Shown here in pieces: positions 16,791 to 25,632 of a DNA stretch of 64,000 bases. Position 1 is the stretch's first letter; each line of letters opens with the position of its first letter. This DNA is from Ga0077555 sp033764055 (GTDB lineage Bacteria > Pseudomonadota > Alphaproteobacteria > Rhizobiales > Hyphomicrobiaceae): assembly GCA_033764055.1 (NCBI GenBank), contig JANRJI010000119.1, forward strand, positions 231,158 through 295,157, given 5' to 3'. The notes under the pieces were generated by a model, which was not told the DNA's origin, made no database searches, and was given only the letters and a program-made list of their open reading frames with translations. The position numbers and the translations under genes were made by a program.

Positions 16791-17169
16791 GGCGTTCTCC
16801 GCGGCATTTCCGTCCCGGTGGGATGCAGTGGCCCGAGGCTACCATTGCCGCGGCCGCCGTCCTATCCGCCGGTGCAAGCCGGCGGTCGACCCGTCGCGAT
16901 GGTTCCGACATCGGTCCGAGACCTGCGGCCGATTGCGCCGGCATGGCCTTTGCCGCCAATTGAGCTTCCGACGGCGGCAAGTTTCGCCTCGACGGCACCG
17001 TGAAAGCCGGCATACGACCCGGCCGCAGTCTCCGCAGCTGCTTCACTGACCGGACGAAGGCGGCCCTTCCCTGTTGCGAAACGACCGGATGTCGGGGGAC
17101 GTCCGGTTGCTCGGCCCTTGCGCTACGTTCCCGCCGAAGCGCAAGGGCCGGGATCGACGATGGGCGCAA
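16791..17169. other. Intergenic region with two tandem stem-loops
   Basis: 379 bp between the isomerase start and the dehydrogenase stop, with no supportable gene. Two hairpins lie at its right end: 17084-17107 (10-bp stem with one G-T pair) and 17112-17150 (13-bp perfect stem). The left part would hold the promoter of the isomerase operon; I see no clear consensus. Confidence 0.5.
17084..17150 (-). terminator. Tandem hairpins downstream of mmsB-like gene
   Basis: First stem ACCGGATGTC/GACGTCCGGT (17084-17107, loop GGGG). Second stem CGGCCCTTGCGCT/AGCGCAAGGGCCG (17112-17124 and 17138-17150). Both lie just past the mmsB stop on the minus strand. No T-run follows, so they may stabilise or end the transcript rather than be classical terminators. 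Confidence 0.4.
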
Positions 17170-18066
17170 TCAGTCGATCTTGCCACGCACGAAATTCATC
17201 ACGCTCGAGAAGTCCTTGTCGGCCGCCCCGTCCACCATGGTCATGTAGAGACGCAGCGTTGCCAGGGCGTGCGCACCCATCGCCGTCGCCACACCTGCAT
17301 CGCGCGATGCGGCCTGGGCGAGGTCGAGATCCTTCACCATCAGCTTGGTCATGAAGCCGGGCGCATAGTCGCGGTTGGCTGGCGTCGTCGGCACGGGCCC
17401 CGGCACCGGGCAGTACGAGGTGAGCGCGAAGCTCGAGCCGGACGACGGCGCGACCACGTCGAACAGCGTCTGGTGGGAAAGGCCCAGCTTCTCGCCGAGC
17501 GCAAATCCCTCGCACGTGCCGATCATGCAGATCGCCATCATCATGTTGTTGCAGATCTTGGCCGCTTGACCCATGCCGGCATCGCCACAATGCACCAGCT
17601 TGCGGCCCATCCCGGCGAGCACCTTCTCGGCGAGGGCGAACGCCTCCTTGGTGCCGCCGCACATGAACGTGAGCGTCGCGTTCTGAGCTCCGGTCGTGCC
17701 GCCGGAGACTGGCGCGTCGAGTGACAGCATGCCGGCTGCGCCGGCAAGCTCGTGCGCCTTCTTGGCGGCCGCCACATCGATGGTCGAGGCGTCGATGAAC
17801 AGCGTACCCTTCCGGGCTGCCTGCAGGATGCCGGAGGCCTCGTAGAGCGCCAGCGTTTCCTTCCCGGTCGGCACCATCGTCACCACGATGTCGACCTCGG
17901 CCGCGGCATCCCTGGCGGTGGCGACCTTCTTCACGCCGGCCTGCGCGGCTTTCGACAGGTTGTCCTCCATGATGTCGAAGCCCTTCACCTCGTGTCCGTT
18001 CTTCACGAGGTTGCCGGCCATGGGTAGCCCCATGTTGCCGAGTCCGATGAAGCCGACCTTTGCCAT
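17170..18066 (-). CDS. mmsB: 3-hydroxyisobutyrate dehydrogenase-like
   Basis: 298-residue beta-hydroxyacid dehydrogenase. The NAD-binding motif is VGFIGLGNMGLPMAGNL at residues 3-19, DAPVSGGTTGAQNATL is the substrate-site signature, and GQAAKICNNMM carries the catalytic lysine. MmsB converts 3-hydroxyisobutyrate to methylmalonate semialdehyde in valine degradation; the match fits but other hydroxyacids are possible. AGAGG 7 bp upstream supports ATG 18066 over the in-frame ATG at 18084. Confidence 0.85.
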   Translation of the reverse strand: MAKVGFIGLGNMGLPMAGNLVKNGHEVKGFDIMEDNLSKAAQAGVKKVATARDAAAEVDIVVTMVPTGKETLALYEASGILQAARKGTLFIDASTIDVAAAKKAHELAGAAGMLSLDAPVSGGTTGAQNATLTFMCGGTKEAFALAEKVLAGMGRKLVHCGDAGMGQAAKICNNMMMAICMIGTCEGFALGEKLGLSHQTLFDVVAPSSGSSFALTSYCPVPGPVPTTPANRDYAPGFMTKLMVKDLDLAQAASRDAGVATAMGAHALATLRLYMTMVDGAADKDFSSVMNFVRGKID

Positions 18067-18155
18067 TTTTGTGCCTCTTGCCATTGCGTTTCGTGAAGAG
18101 CGTGGCAGTGCCCGACCTCGCCTCGATTGGCAAGGGTGGCGCGATGCAGGCAGCG

Positions 18156-19514
18156 TCAGGGCTGGCGTGCGACCGTCGCAGCAAGCAGCGCGTTCACGGT
18201 CGGCGCCCTCTCGAGCTCCCAGACCGCCGCGCAGATGCGGCCTGCCTCCAGTCCCGTGCCGGCTTCGGCGACGCAGCTTGCGACCTTGCCTTCGATATCC
18301 TTGTCGGTCATCGGCTTCTCGATGCTGCCGCGCGCAGCCAGCACCGTCGCCGCGTGCTGCTTGCCGTCCTTCATGACGACGACGACCTGGCAGCCGCCCT
18401 GGGGGATCGAGGCGTCGAGCGCCGCCTTGACCTTGCCGCGGAACGCTATGGCTTCTTGTGACATGGCTTGGGGCCCCGCCAGCTCCGCCACGCCGGCCTT
18501 GCCCCAGAGCAACGGCGCCGCCGCGCTGTGATGGATCGACACCCGCGTATCGCGCGCGTTGCGCACCAGGCGGTCGCCACGGGCGAGCAGCAGCGCATCG
18601 CCGCTGACCGTGACGCTGTCGATCGCCTCGGGCTGGATCGCGTGGCGCTCGCGCAACTCGAGGCATGCGTCGATGATCGAATGCATGACGATGCCGCAAG
18701 GGTACGGCTTGTAGGTGTTCTTGAGCAGCTCCCATCGGCTGCCGAGGTCGCCGAGCAACTCTCCGAGATCCGGCGCGTCGCCAGCGGCGCGTGCCCAGCC
18801 GAGCGGCCCCTCGATCGCGCGCGGCGCCGCGTCATAGCCTTCGGCCGCGAAAAGAGCAGCCAGCAGCCCGCCCCGCGCCGCATTGCCCATGCCGACGTTC
18901 TTGGCCTCGTTCGGCAGGTTCTCGACGACCCCGGCCGCCTGGCTTGCAGCAATGCCGAGGGCGTGGGCGATCTGCCCGGCTGACAGTCCGAGAAGATGAC
19001 CCGCCGCCACGGCCGCCCCGAATACGCCGCAAGTCGCGGTGATGTGCCAGCCACGCGCGTAGTGGCCGCCTGTCACCGCATTGCCGAGACGACACTCGAT
19101 CTCGGCGCCGAGCGCGAATGCCGTCAGCAGGGCCTCGCCCGTCGCAACCCGCATCTCCGCCAGTGCGATCGCGGGCGGAGCGACCGGCGCCGTCGGGTGG
19201 ATGACCGTCCGCAGGTGTGTGTCGTCGTAATCGAGGAGATTGCCGGCGACCGCGTTGACGAACGAGGCCGACAGAGGATCCAGCCGCTCGTGACGGCCGA
19301 GAAGCGTGGCGGTACGTGGCCCTGCGAACCGCTCGTGCACACGGACCGCGGTCTCCACCACCGGGTGGTAGGCGACCCCGATGGCGCAGCCGACGAAATT
19401 CAACAACGAGCGCTTTGCCTCGTGCACTACGGTGCTCGGCAGGTCGCTGGGTCTCGTGCCGGCGATGAAATTCCCGATGATGGAGGCCGCGGGCTGGCTG
19501 GTTGCGGTTGTCAC
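18156..19514 (-). CDS. MmgE/PrpD family protein
   Basis: 452-residue member of the MmgE/PrpD family (2-methylcitrate dehydratase and relatives such as cis-aconitate decarboxylase). Motifs: VNAVAGNLLDYDDTH, HPTAPVAPPAIALAE, RGWHITATCGVFGAAVAAG, KPYPCGIVMHSIIDA. It starts with GTG. Upstream of mmsB in the same orientation with an 89-bp gap, it may be cotranscribed in a branched-chain or propionate-related catabolic unit; the exact reaction is unknown. Confidence 0.85.
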   Translation of the reverse strand: MTTATSQPAASIIGNFIAGTRPSDLPSTVVHEAKRSLLNFVGCAIGVAYHPVVETAVRVHERFAGPRTATLLGRHERLDPLSASFVNAVAGNLLDYDDTHLRTVIHPTAPVAPPAIALAEMRVATGEALLTAFALGAEIECRLGNAVTGGHYARGWHITATCGVFGAAVAAGHLLGLSAGQIAHALGIAASQAAGVVENLPNEAKNVGMGNAARGGLLAALFAAEGYDAAPRAIEGPLGWARAAGDAPDLGELLGDLGSRWELLKNTYKPYPCGIVMHSIIDACLELRERHAIQPEAIDSVTVSGDALLLARGDRLVRNARDTRVSIHHSAAAPLLWGKAGVAELAGPQAMSQEAIAFRGKVKAALDASIPQGGCQVVVVMKDGKQHAATVLAARGSIEKPMTDKDIEGKVASCVAEAGTGLEAGRICAAVWELERAPTVNALLAATVARQP

Positions 19515-19725
19515 GGGGGCTGCCTCCTGTGCTCGGGGCGCCGCCGGCCCCTATGGGATACTAATGTCCCGGTTCGCAAGTGCCGACCAATTTGCCGCGA
19601 TCTCTCTCTGCCGTCGCGAACCATAAGGGACATTTGGCTCAACACGGGCTGAGTGTGGCGCATCTCCCGCAATTGTCGACGTTGAGCGTAAGGCGAATTC
19701 AGGTCGGCAAGTGCGGGGCGCCAGG

Positions 19726-20823
19726 TTAGGCGATCAACCCTGCTCTCCGCAGCAGCGGCATCACACGCTCGATGAAGAACGGCAGCTCACTCTTGAAATC
19801 GACGAAGGACAGTGTCGTGCCGGCGAAGCCTGCCCGGTGAATGGCGATCAGCTCCTCTGCCACCCGCTCGGGCCGGCCGCACAGTTTGTAGCTGGACAGT
19901 CCCGCAGCGCGGCGAACCCTGTCCTCGAGCACCTCGGTGTCGACGATCCGGTTCGCTCGCGTCATGCCCACATGGAAGTCCACCGCCGCCGTGTCCATGC
20001 TCGTCTCGGCGTAGTGGCGATAGTACGCCTCGGCCTCCGCATCTGTCTCGCGTACGACGACGTGGCAGGCGGTGCACACGCCGAGCGGGGCTTGCCGGCC
20101 GGCGCTCGCGCATTGCTCGCTGATGGCACGAAGGGCCTCGCGCCCTTTGTCGATGTCCCGGAATGTGGCGAACAGAAGGTCGCTCGTCGCCAGCGCGAAT
20201 GCACGTCCTGCGGGTGACGACGCCGCCGACATGGTCAGCGGTCGCGGCTGCTGAACAGGAGGCGGCTCTCCGCTGACGCCCTCGAGGTCGTAGAAGCGAC
20301 CCTTGTAGTCGAACGGCCGTCCCTTCTCGGCAAAGATGCGCGTGACGATCTCGTACCACTCGCGCCCCTGCTCGTAGCGCGTGTCGTGCTCGCACTGCAC
20401 GTGGCCGAACATGGCGAGCTCGTCCTCGTTCCAGCCGCAGACGATATTGAGCCCCGCGCGGCCGTGGCTGACGTGGTCGATGGTGGACAATGCCTTGGCG
20501 GCGAACACCGGGTGGACGACTGGCACATGCACCGTCGAGAAGATCATGAGACGCCTGGTCAGCGCCGCCAGCGCGCCGCCATAGGTCAGCGTCTCGAAGC
20601 TCGCATTGCGGACATTGGTCTCGCCTCCGTATCCCTTCCACCGCGCGATCGGCAGAAGGAAATCGAAGCCGGCCTCATCTGCCATGCGCGCGACGTCGGC
20701 GATCTCGTCCCACCGGGCCCGCCACCGCTCCGGCACCTTGGTGATGGCGATGCCTCCATCGGTATTCAGGCCGAAGAGTCCGAGCTTGAAGGCATTCGGC
20801 CCCGGCAGCGTGCGTATCGCCAT
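19726..20823 (-). CDS. LLM class flavin-dependent oxidoreductase
   Basis: 365-residue luciferase-like (TIM barrel) FMN-dependent monooxygenase. Recognised by the RutA/SsuD-like pattern: ADEAGFDFLLPIARWKGYGG, TVHVPVVHPVFAAKALSTID, GRAGLNIVCGWNEDELAMFG and YEQGREWYEIVTRIF. It would oxidise a small organic substrate with a reduced flavin partner, which is not seen nearby. Together with the SMP-30 protein gene upstream it forms a minus-strand pair. Confidence 0.87.
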   Translation of the reverse strand: MAIRTLPGPNAFKLGLFGLNTDGGIAITKVPERWRARWDEIADVARMADEAGFDFLLPIARWKGYGGETNVRNASFETLTYGGALAALTRRLMIFSTVHVPVVHPVFAAKALSTIDHVSHGRAGLNIVCGWNEDELAMFGHVQCEHDTRYEQGREWYEIVTRIFAEKGRPFDYKGRFYDLEGVSGEPPPVQQPRPLTMSAASSPAGRAFALATSDLLFATFRDIDKGREALRAISEQCASAGRQAPLGVCTACHVVVRETDAEAEAYYRHYAETSMDTAAVDFHVGMTRANRIVDTEVLEDRVRRAAGLSSYKLCGRPERVAEELIAIHRAGFAGTTLSFVDFKSELPFFIERVMPLLRRAGLIA

Positions 20824-20871
20824 GGCTGGGCTCCAGGTCGCGCTGTGATGTTTGTGCGGATGACGCGCGCT

Positions 20872-21780
20872 TCAGGCGAGGCCGTACATCGTCTTTCCCG
20901 CCACCGGCAAGTCCGCGGTCAGGATCGTGCCGCTCTCGCTCTCCGTCATGTAGAGACGGCGGCCGTTGAAAGCGATGTTGGTCACGAACGGAGCTACGAC
21001 TGGATCGATGAAATGTGTCGGCCGCCCCATGCGGTCGAACCGCCAGACGCCCATCCCGGCATGCGCGACGACGAGGCCGCCTTCCTCGTCCAGCGCAAGC
21101 CCGTCCGGACCTGAAAGCCCGCCCGACAGCTGGATCGCGACGCCCACCTTCGAGACCGTTCCGTCCGGCATGATTGGCAGGCGCCATACGGCATTGGCGC
21201 GCGTCACCGCGACCAGCAGCACGCGCTCGTGCAGGTCCAGGACCAGCCCGTTCGGCGAGGGAACGGTAGCGACGAGCGCGGTGAGGCGGCCGTCGGTGCC
21301 GTATCGGTAGACCCGACCTGTCGGGTCGTGGAGGCCGGTTTGGCCCTGATCGGTGAAGTAAAGATCACCGTTCATCGCGAAGTGGAGATCGTTGACGCCC
21401 TTGAAGCTCTCGGAGCGCACCGTCTGGATGAGCGGGGCAATGCTGCCACTGGCAAGGTCGAGCACCATGATGCCGCGCTTGTAGTCGGTGATGAAGGCGC
21501 GGCCGTCCTTGTGCAGCTTGAGCCCGTTGGGCCAGCCGTCGTATTCGGCGATGGGCATCCAGTCGCCCCTCGGCGAGACCCGGAAAATGCGCCCGTGCGG
21601 GATGTCGGTCACGATCAGGTTGCCGGCACGATCGAAGCTCGGTCCCTCGAGAAAGCAGTCGACGGGAGCCCCCGCCTTGTTGAAGTCCGCCCACTCGGTC
21701 CGCTCCGGTCGCCGCAACGTTGCCGGCATCCGCGAGAAGACCTCGGCCTTGATGGTGGTCGGCGGCGGGTAGAGGCTCAT
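20872..21780 (-). CDS. SMP-30/gluconolactonase-type beta-propeller protein
   Basis: 302-residue six-bladed propeller of the SMP-30/gluconolaconase family, which hydrolyses sugar or other lactones with a divalent metal. Metal-site elements include FLEGPSFDRAGNLIVTDI (Glu), SPNGLVLD (Asn) and GPDGLALDEEGG (Asp), with GVNDLHFAMNGDLYFTDQ. Start chosen at ATG 21780, where the conserved sequence begins; the frame runs upstream to 21903. A 48-bp gap to the LLM gene suggests cotranscription. Confidence 0.87.
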   Translation of the reverse strand: MSLYPPPTTIKAEVFSRMPATLRRPERTEWADFNKAGAPVDCFLEGPSFDRAGNLIVTDIPHGRIFRVSPRGDWMPIAEYDGWPNGLKLHKDGRAFITDYKRGIMVLDLASGSIAPLIQTVRSESFKGVNDLHFAMNGDLYFTDQGQTGLHDPTGRVYRYGTDGRLTALVATVPSPNGLVLDLHERVLLVAVTRANAVWRLPIMPDGTVSKVGVAIQLSGGLSGPDGLALDEEGGLVVAHAGMGVWRFDRMGRPTHFIDPVVAPFVTNIAFNGRRLYMTESESGTILTADLPVAGKTMYGLA

Positions 21781-21908
21781 GGCGGTCCCGGATCCGTTGG
21801 TGCTCGTGGTCGTGCTGGCCCACGCGCTGATGGTTGGATGGTTGGCGGGCCGCGGGGTCGAGTCAAGCGTGGCCCGTCGGGCGGTGATCGCCGGCGCCGG
21901 CAACGGGA

Positions 21909-21938
21909 AGGGGCCCGCAGCATTGGCCGCGAGCCCCT
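21909..21938 (-). terminator. Possible terminator downstream of phasin gene
   Basis: Imperfect 10-bp stem AGGGGCCCGC/GCGAGCCCCT (one mismatch) with a 10-nt loop, about 40 bp past the phasin stop codon on the minus strand. The T content after it is modest. Confidence 0.4.
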
Positions 21939-21976
21939 CTCACTCAGTCCGTCGCTGATCGGGACGCCTGCCCGGC

Positions 21977-22429
21977 TCAGCCCTTCTTCATCTGATCGAA
22001 GGACTTCGTGGCCACGGCGTTCATCGTCTCGAGCGTCTGCTGGGCCACGCGGCTCGACAGCTCGAACAGCTCCCGCGTCTGCGCACCGGCGATCGCCATC
22101 TGGCGCTGCATGAACTCCGCCTGCAGGCGGGCGGCCTCGGGCAGCGAGCGGGCACGGGCGATGGCCTGGGCTGCATCGAAGGCCGCGTCCGTGTTGACGA
22201 CGGTGTTCTCGATGAGCTTGCTGCCGATGGTCTTGGCGCTGGCCTGGGCGCCCAGCATCAGCTCCTCGGCCACCTTCGCCTGATCCTTGGCCACGGCTGC
22301 GGCCTTCTCGTACGCCTCGCGCGTCTTCGCCACGCCGTCCGTCAGCATTGCCTGCACGTTCTCGGGCATCTTGACGCCGTTAGCGGCATTGAACATCTGC
22401 TCGGCTTGGCGCGTGAAGGAATCGTTCAT
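21977..22429 (-). CDS. Phasin family protein
   Basis: 150-residue helical, Ala/Gln-rich protein of the phasin family, which coats polyhydroxyalkanoate granules. Recognisable features are MNDSFTRQAEQMFNAANG, AKTREAYEKAAAVAKDQ, and the C-terminal RQMAIAGAQTRELFELSSRVAQQTLE followed by FDQMKKG. The ATG at 22429 has GGAGAAA upstream; the frame extends to 22726 without family sequence. Its presence suggests the host makes PHA, though no PHA synthase lies here. Confidence 0.88.
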   Translation of the reverse strand: MNDSFTRQAEQMFNAANGVKMPENVQAMLTDGVAKTREAYEKAAAVAKDQAKVAEELMLGAQASAKTIGSKLIENTVVNTDAAFDAAQAIARARSLPEAARLQAEFMQRQMAIAGAQTRELFELSSRVAQQTLETMNAVATKSFDQMKKG

Positions 22430-22568
22430 GGCATTTCTCCAGTTCAGGGGATGAATCTCGGGAGCGGAGGACCATGGCCGAGCCGCTTCGATGTCTATAT
22501 AAGCCCGGCCATGCTGCATTGCAATATTAATTGTGCGTCGCAGCATCCAATTCTTGCATCTCGGACTG

Positions 22569-23942
22569 TCACACCAGTGACGGGAACCGCTCCCGGTAGC
22601 CGAGCACGGCCTTGTCGAACAGCACGTCTTGCGGTCTGAGCGGTCGCGCCAGCGAGAGGCCTTCCAGCGTTCGGCACCTCGATAACGCCACGTAGGCCTG
22701 CCCGTGGGCGAACGTCCCGCGGCCAAGGTCGATATAGACTTTGTCGAGGGTAAGGCCTTGGCTCTTGTGGATGGTCAGGGCCCATGCCAGCCGCAGTGGC
22801 AGCTGCTTGAAGGTTCCGGCGATGGTCTCGACGATCTTCTGTTGCGTTTGGTCGTAGGCATAGCGGCGGCTCTCCCACGCGACCGGCTCGATCTCGTGCT
22901 CTCGGCCGTCGATCTCGACCCAGACGCCGGTCTCGCCCAGGCGGCTGATGCGGGCGATGGTGCCGTTGACCCAACGGCGGTCGGCGTCGTTGCGCAGCAT
23001 GATCACCTTGGCGCCGACCTTGAGCACGAGTGCCGCCTCCGTCGGCTGCGCGCCGGGCGAGAACTCGCCTGTCACCGCGGCGGCATATTCCTTGGCAATA
23101 CCCGGCAGTGCCTTCAGGAACGCCGCGTTGATCCTGTGCGCGGCGGCATTGGTCGGCGTCAGGATGACGAACGGATCACCCTCTCCCAGCGTCCTGATCG
23201 GGGCGACGCGGTCGTTGAGCACCTCGAGATCGCTTTCCTCCGGGTCACCCTCGCGGATCCTGTTGAGCACGTTGAGCAGCGCCTGGTCGCGTTGGCGGAA
23301 CACCTGGGTCAGCTCGAGGCGCTGCGTCCCCGCACCCTCTGTCAGGGCCGAGACGGTGAAGAAGAAAGGCCCGCCGTGCCGGGACTCGAGATGCTCGGCG
23401 ACTTCGGCTTCCTGCACGACGGGCGGCAACTGGTGCAGATCCCCGAACATGACGAGGCGGACGCCGCCGAACGGCTCCCGCGAGCGGCCTCGGTTGATGC
23501 GGAGCGACTGGTCGATGGCCCACATCAGATCGGACCGCACCATCGACACCTCGTCGATGACAAGCAGCCTGAGCTTCCGCATGAGCGCGCCGTTACGGCT
23601 CCGCCGTATGTCTTCGGGACCGACGAGGCGGGGCGGCAGGCCGAAGAACGAGTGGATCGTCTGGCCGCCCACGTTCACGGCGGCGAGTCCTGTTGGTGCG
23701 ACCACGATCATCTCTTCGGGGAGCACGTCGCCCAAGGCCCGAAGCAAGGTCGACTTGCCCGTGCCGGCGCGGCCGGTGACGAAGAGGTGGCCCGTGTCGT
23801 CGCGAAGGTAATCGAGCGCGGCCTCGTATTCGCCGGTGGCTTGCAGTCCTTCCGGCCAGGTCGAGGGAAGGCGTGCCGGCGCGGCCATTGCAGGGGCTGG
23901 CCGCGCATCCTTATCGTCGGCTCGGTCCGGGTTCTCGATCAC
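22569..23942 (-). CDS. Pif1/RecD-like superfamily 1B helicase
   Basis: 457-residue ATPase with all SF1B helicase motifs: GRAGTGKST (I, Walker A), VAPTGLAAVNVGGQTIHSFF (Ia), LLVIDEVSMV (II), FGDLHQLPPV (III), VFRQ (IV), then LTIHKSQGLTLDKVYIDLG (V) and YVALSRCRTLEGL (VI). It most resembles Pif1-type and related 'AAA family ATPase' helicases that unwind DNA 5' to 3', including G-quadruplexes. AGGAG upstream supports the GTG at 23942; ATG 23888 is an alternative. It is divergent from leuB. Confidence 0.88.
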   Translation of the reverse strand: MIENPDRADDKDARPAPAMAAPARLPSTWPEGLQATGEYEAALDYLRDDTGHLFVTGRAGTGKSTLLRALGDVLPEEMIVVAPTGLAAVNVGGQTIHSFFGLPPRLVGPEDIRRSRNGALMRKLRLLVIDEVSMVRSDLMWAIDQSLRINRGRSREPFGGVRLVMFGDLHQLPPVVQEAEVAEHLESRHGGPFFFTVSALTEGAGTQRLELTQVFRQRDQALLNVLNRIREGDPEESDLEVLNDRVAPIRTLGEGDPFVILTPTNAAAHRINAAFLKALPGIAKEYAAAVTGEFSPGAQPTEAALVLKVGAKVIMLRNDADRRWVNGTIARISRLGETGVWVEIDGREHEIEPVAWESRRYAYDQTQQKIVETIAGTFKQLPLRLAWALTIHKSQGLTLDKVYIDLGRGTFAHGQAYVALSRCRTLEGLSLARPLRPQDVLFDKAVLGYRERFPSLV

Positions 23943-24139
23943 ACGGGTCTCCTGAGGACTGGTTCAGCTATCCGATGTTGCGCGCTGCGTGTCAAAACGT
24001 CAGGAGTGAGAAACCCGCGCTGCATGAGGCTTTCCACCACTGCGTGACCTTGATTGCGTCTTGCAAGCCTCGCGGGCCGCGTCTAGAGCAAAGGCATCTG
24101 CAACGGACCGACGAAAAGACAGAGAGGAAGAAGCGCTCC

Positions 24140-25252
24140 ATGGCCACCCACAATCTGCTCATGCTCCCCGGCGACGGCATCGGCCCCGAAGTGATGGCCG
24201 AGGTGGAGCGTGTCGTGGCCTTCCTCGGCAAGAGGACGAGCGCCGAGTTCCGTACCGAGACGGCGCTCTGCGGCGGCTGCTCCATCGACAAGCATGGCAC
24301 GCCGCTGACGGACGAGGTCCTCGCCAAGGCGAAGGCCGCCGACGCCATCATCTTCGGCTCGGTCGGCGGTCCGAAGTGGGACAAGGTCCCCTACGAGATC
24401 CGGCCCGAGGCGGGCCTCCTGCGGCTGCGCAAGGAGCTCGACCTCTTCGCCAACCTGCGCCCCGCCATCTGCTATCCCGCGCTGGCGGAGGCCTCGAGCC
24501 TGAAGCGCGAGCTGGTGGAGGGTCTGGACATCCTCATTCTGCGCGAGCTGACCGGTGGCACCTACTTCGGCGAGCCGAAAGAGATCGTGACCCTCGAGAA
24601 CGGCCAGAAGCGCGCGGTCGACACCACCATCTACACGACGAGCGAGATCGAGCGCATCGCACGTGTCGCCTTCGAGTTGGCGAGGAAGCGCGGCAACAAG
24701 GTGCACTCGGCCGAGAAGCGCAACGTCATGCGCACCGGCGTCCTCTGGAACCAGGTCGTCACGGCCGTGCACCAGAAGGACTACAAGGACGTCGAGCTGC
24801 ATCACATCCTCGCCGACGCCTGCGCCATGCAGCTCGTGCGGAACCCCAAGCAGTTCGACGTGATCGTTTGCGACAACCTGTTCGGCGACATGCTGTCGGA
24901 CGAGGCAGCCATGCTGGCGGGCTCACTCGGCATGCTGCCGTCTGCCTCACTCGGCGCGCCGGATCCGCGGACCGGCATCGCCAAGGCGCTCTATGAGCCC
25001 ATCCACGGCTCGGCACCCGACATCGCGGGCCAGGGCATCGCCAATCCGATTGCCGAGATCGCCTCCTTCGGCATGGCCCTCCGCTACTCGTGCAATATGG
25101 TCAAGGAGGCCGATCTGATCGACAAGGCCATCGCCGGCACGCTCGAGCAGGGCTATCGCACCGGCGACATCATGCAACCGAACATGCGCAAGGTCGGCAC
25201 GACCGAGATGGGCCAAGCCATCGTCAAGGAGATGGAGCGTCTGATCGGCTGA
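24140..25252 (+). CDS. leuB: 3-isopropylmalate dehydrogenase
   Basis: 370-residue LeuB, the NAD-dependent oxidative decarboxylation step of leucine biosynthesis. Motifs: MLPGDGIGPEVM, the substrate-binding ELTGGTYFGEP, the NAD-site sequence EPIHGSAPDIAGQGIANP, and the metal-binding aspartates in CDNLFGDMLSDEAAM. Length is normal. ATG 24140 has GAGGAAG upstream; the open frame begins much earlier at 23873 but that part is not LeuB sequence. It is monocistronic here, divergent from the helicase. Confidence 0.95.
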   Translation: MATHNLLMLPGDGIGPEVMAEVERVVAFLGKRTSAEFRTETALCGGCSIDKHGTPLTDEVLAKAKAADAIIFGSVGGPKWDKVPYEIRPEAGLLRLRKELDLFANLRPAICYPALAEASSLKRELVEGLDILILRELTGGTYFGEPKEIVTLENGQKRAVDTTIYTTSEIERIARVAFELARKRGNKVHSAEKRNVMRTGVLWNQVVTAVHQKDYKDVELHHILADACAMQLVRNPKQFDVIVCDNLFGDMLSDEAAMLAGSLGMLPSASLGAPDPRTGIAKALYEPIHGSAPDIAGQGIANPIAEIASFGMALRYSCNMVKEADLIDKAIAGTLEQGYRTGDIMQPNMRKVGTTEMGQAIVKEMERLIG

Positions 25253-25632
25253 GGTGATCGGTTGGACGGCGGCCGTCAACTCCGTGACGATCAATTGCCG
25301 TCGCCTCATTGTCGGCTACGGCTGGCGCGCGTTTTGCCGGCGATCTTGGCGCTCGGACTTTCACGGCGGGAATTCCAAGACTTGGATCCCTGTCCCGACT
25401 GCCTGGCCGGCACCGGGCCCGACCGCCGTGACAGTCAAGAACGTGGGCGCGCTGAGGTTGGACGCGCGACCGCGCACCTTGGCGCGACGACATCGATGAC
25501 CTTCGCGGCGAAGGACCGAGCGATGCGATGGCCCGCTCAGCGGGCCATGGTTTGAAGACCCGGTCGAGGCTGGTGCAGAGCCGACGCCTCGATGACGATC
25601 CAATTCTGGCTGCTAGCGGAGCAAGTAGCGAT
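25253..25632. other. Intergenic region between leuB and hydratase, with a 21-bp palindrome
   Basis: 380 bp without a supportable gene. The notable element is a near-perfect palindrome at 25528-25548, listed separately, about 85 bp before the hydratase start. I see no clear promoter consensus or terminator T-run. Confidence 0.5.
25528..25548. promoter_or_regulatory. 21-bp palindrome upstream of the hydratase gene
   Basis: Arms ATGGCCCGCT and AGCGGGCCAT flank a single central C, so both 10-bp arms match perfectly. Position fits an operator for the downstream gene. It could also be read as a hairpin, with GGTTT following, and so act as a leuB terminator. Neither is established. Confidence 0.45.

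Noticed and set aside
19563..19635. Inverted repeat AATGTCCC/GGGACATT upstream of the MmgE/PrpD gene.
   Set aside because: The arms are only 8 bp and 57 bp apart; chance is a sufficient explanation.
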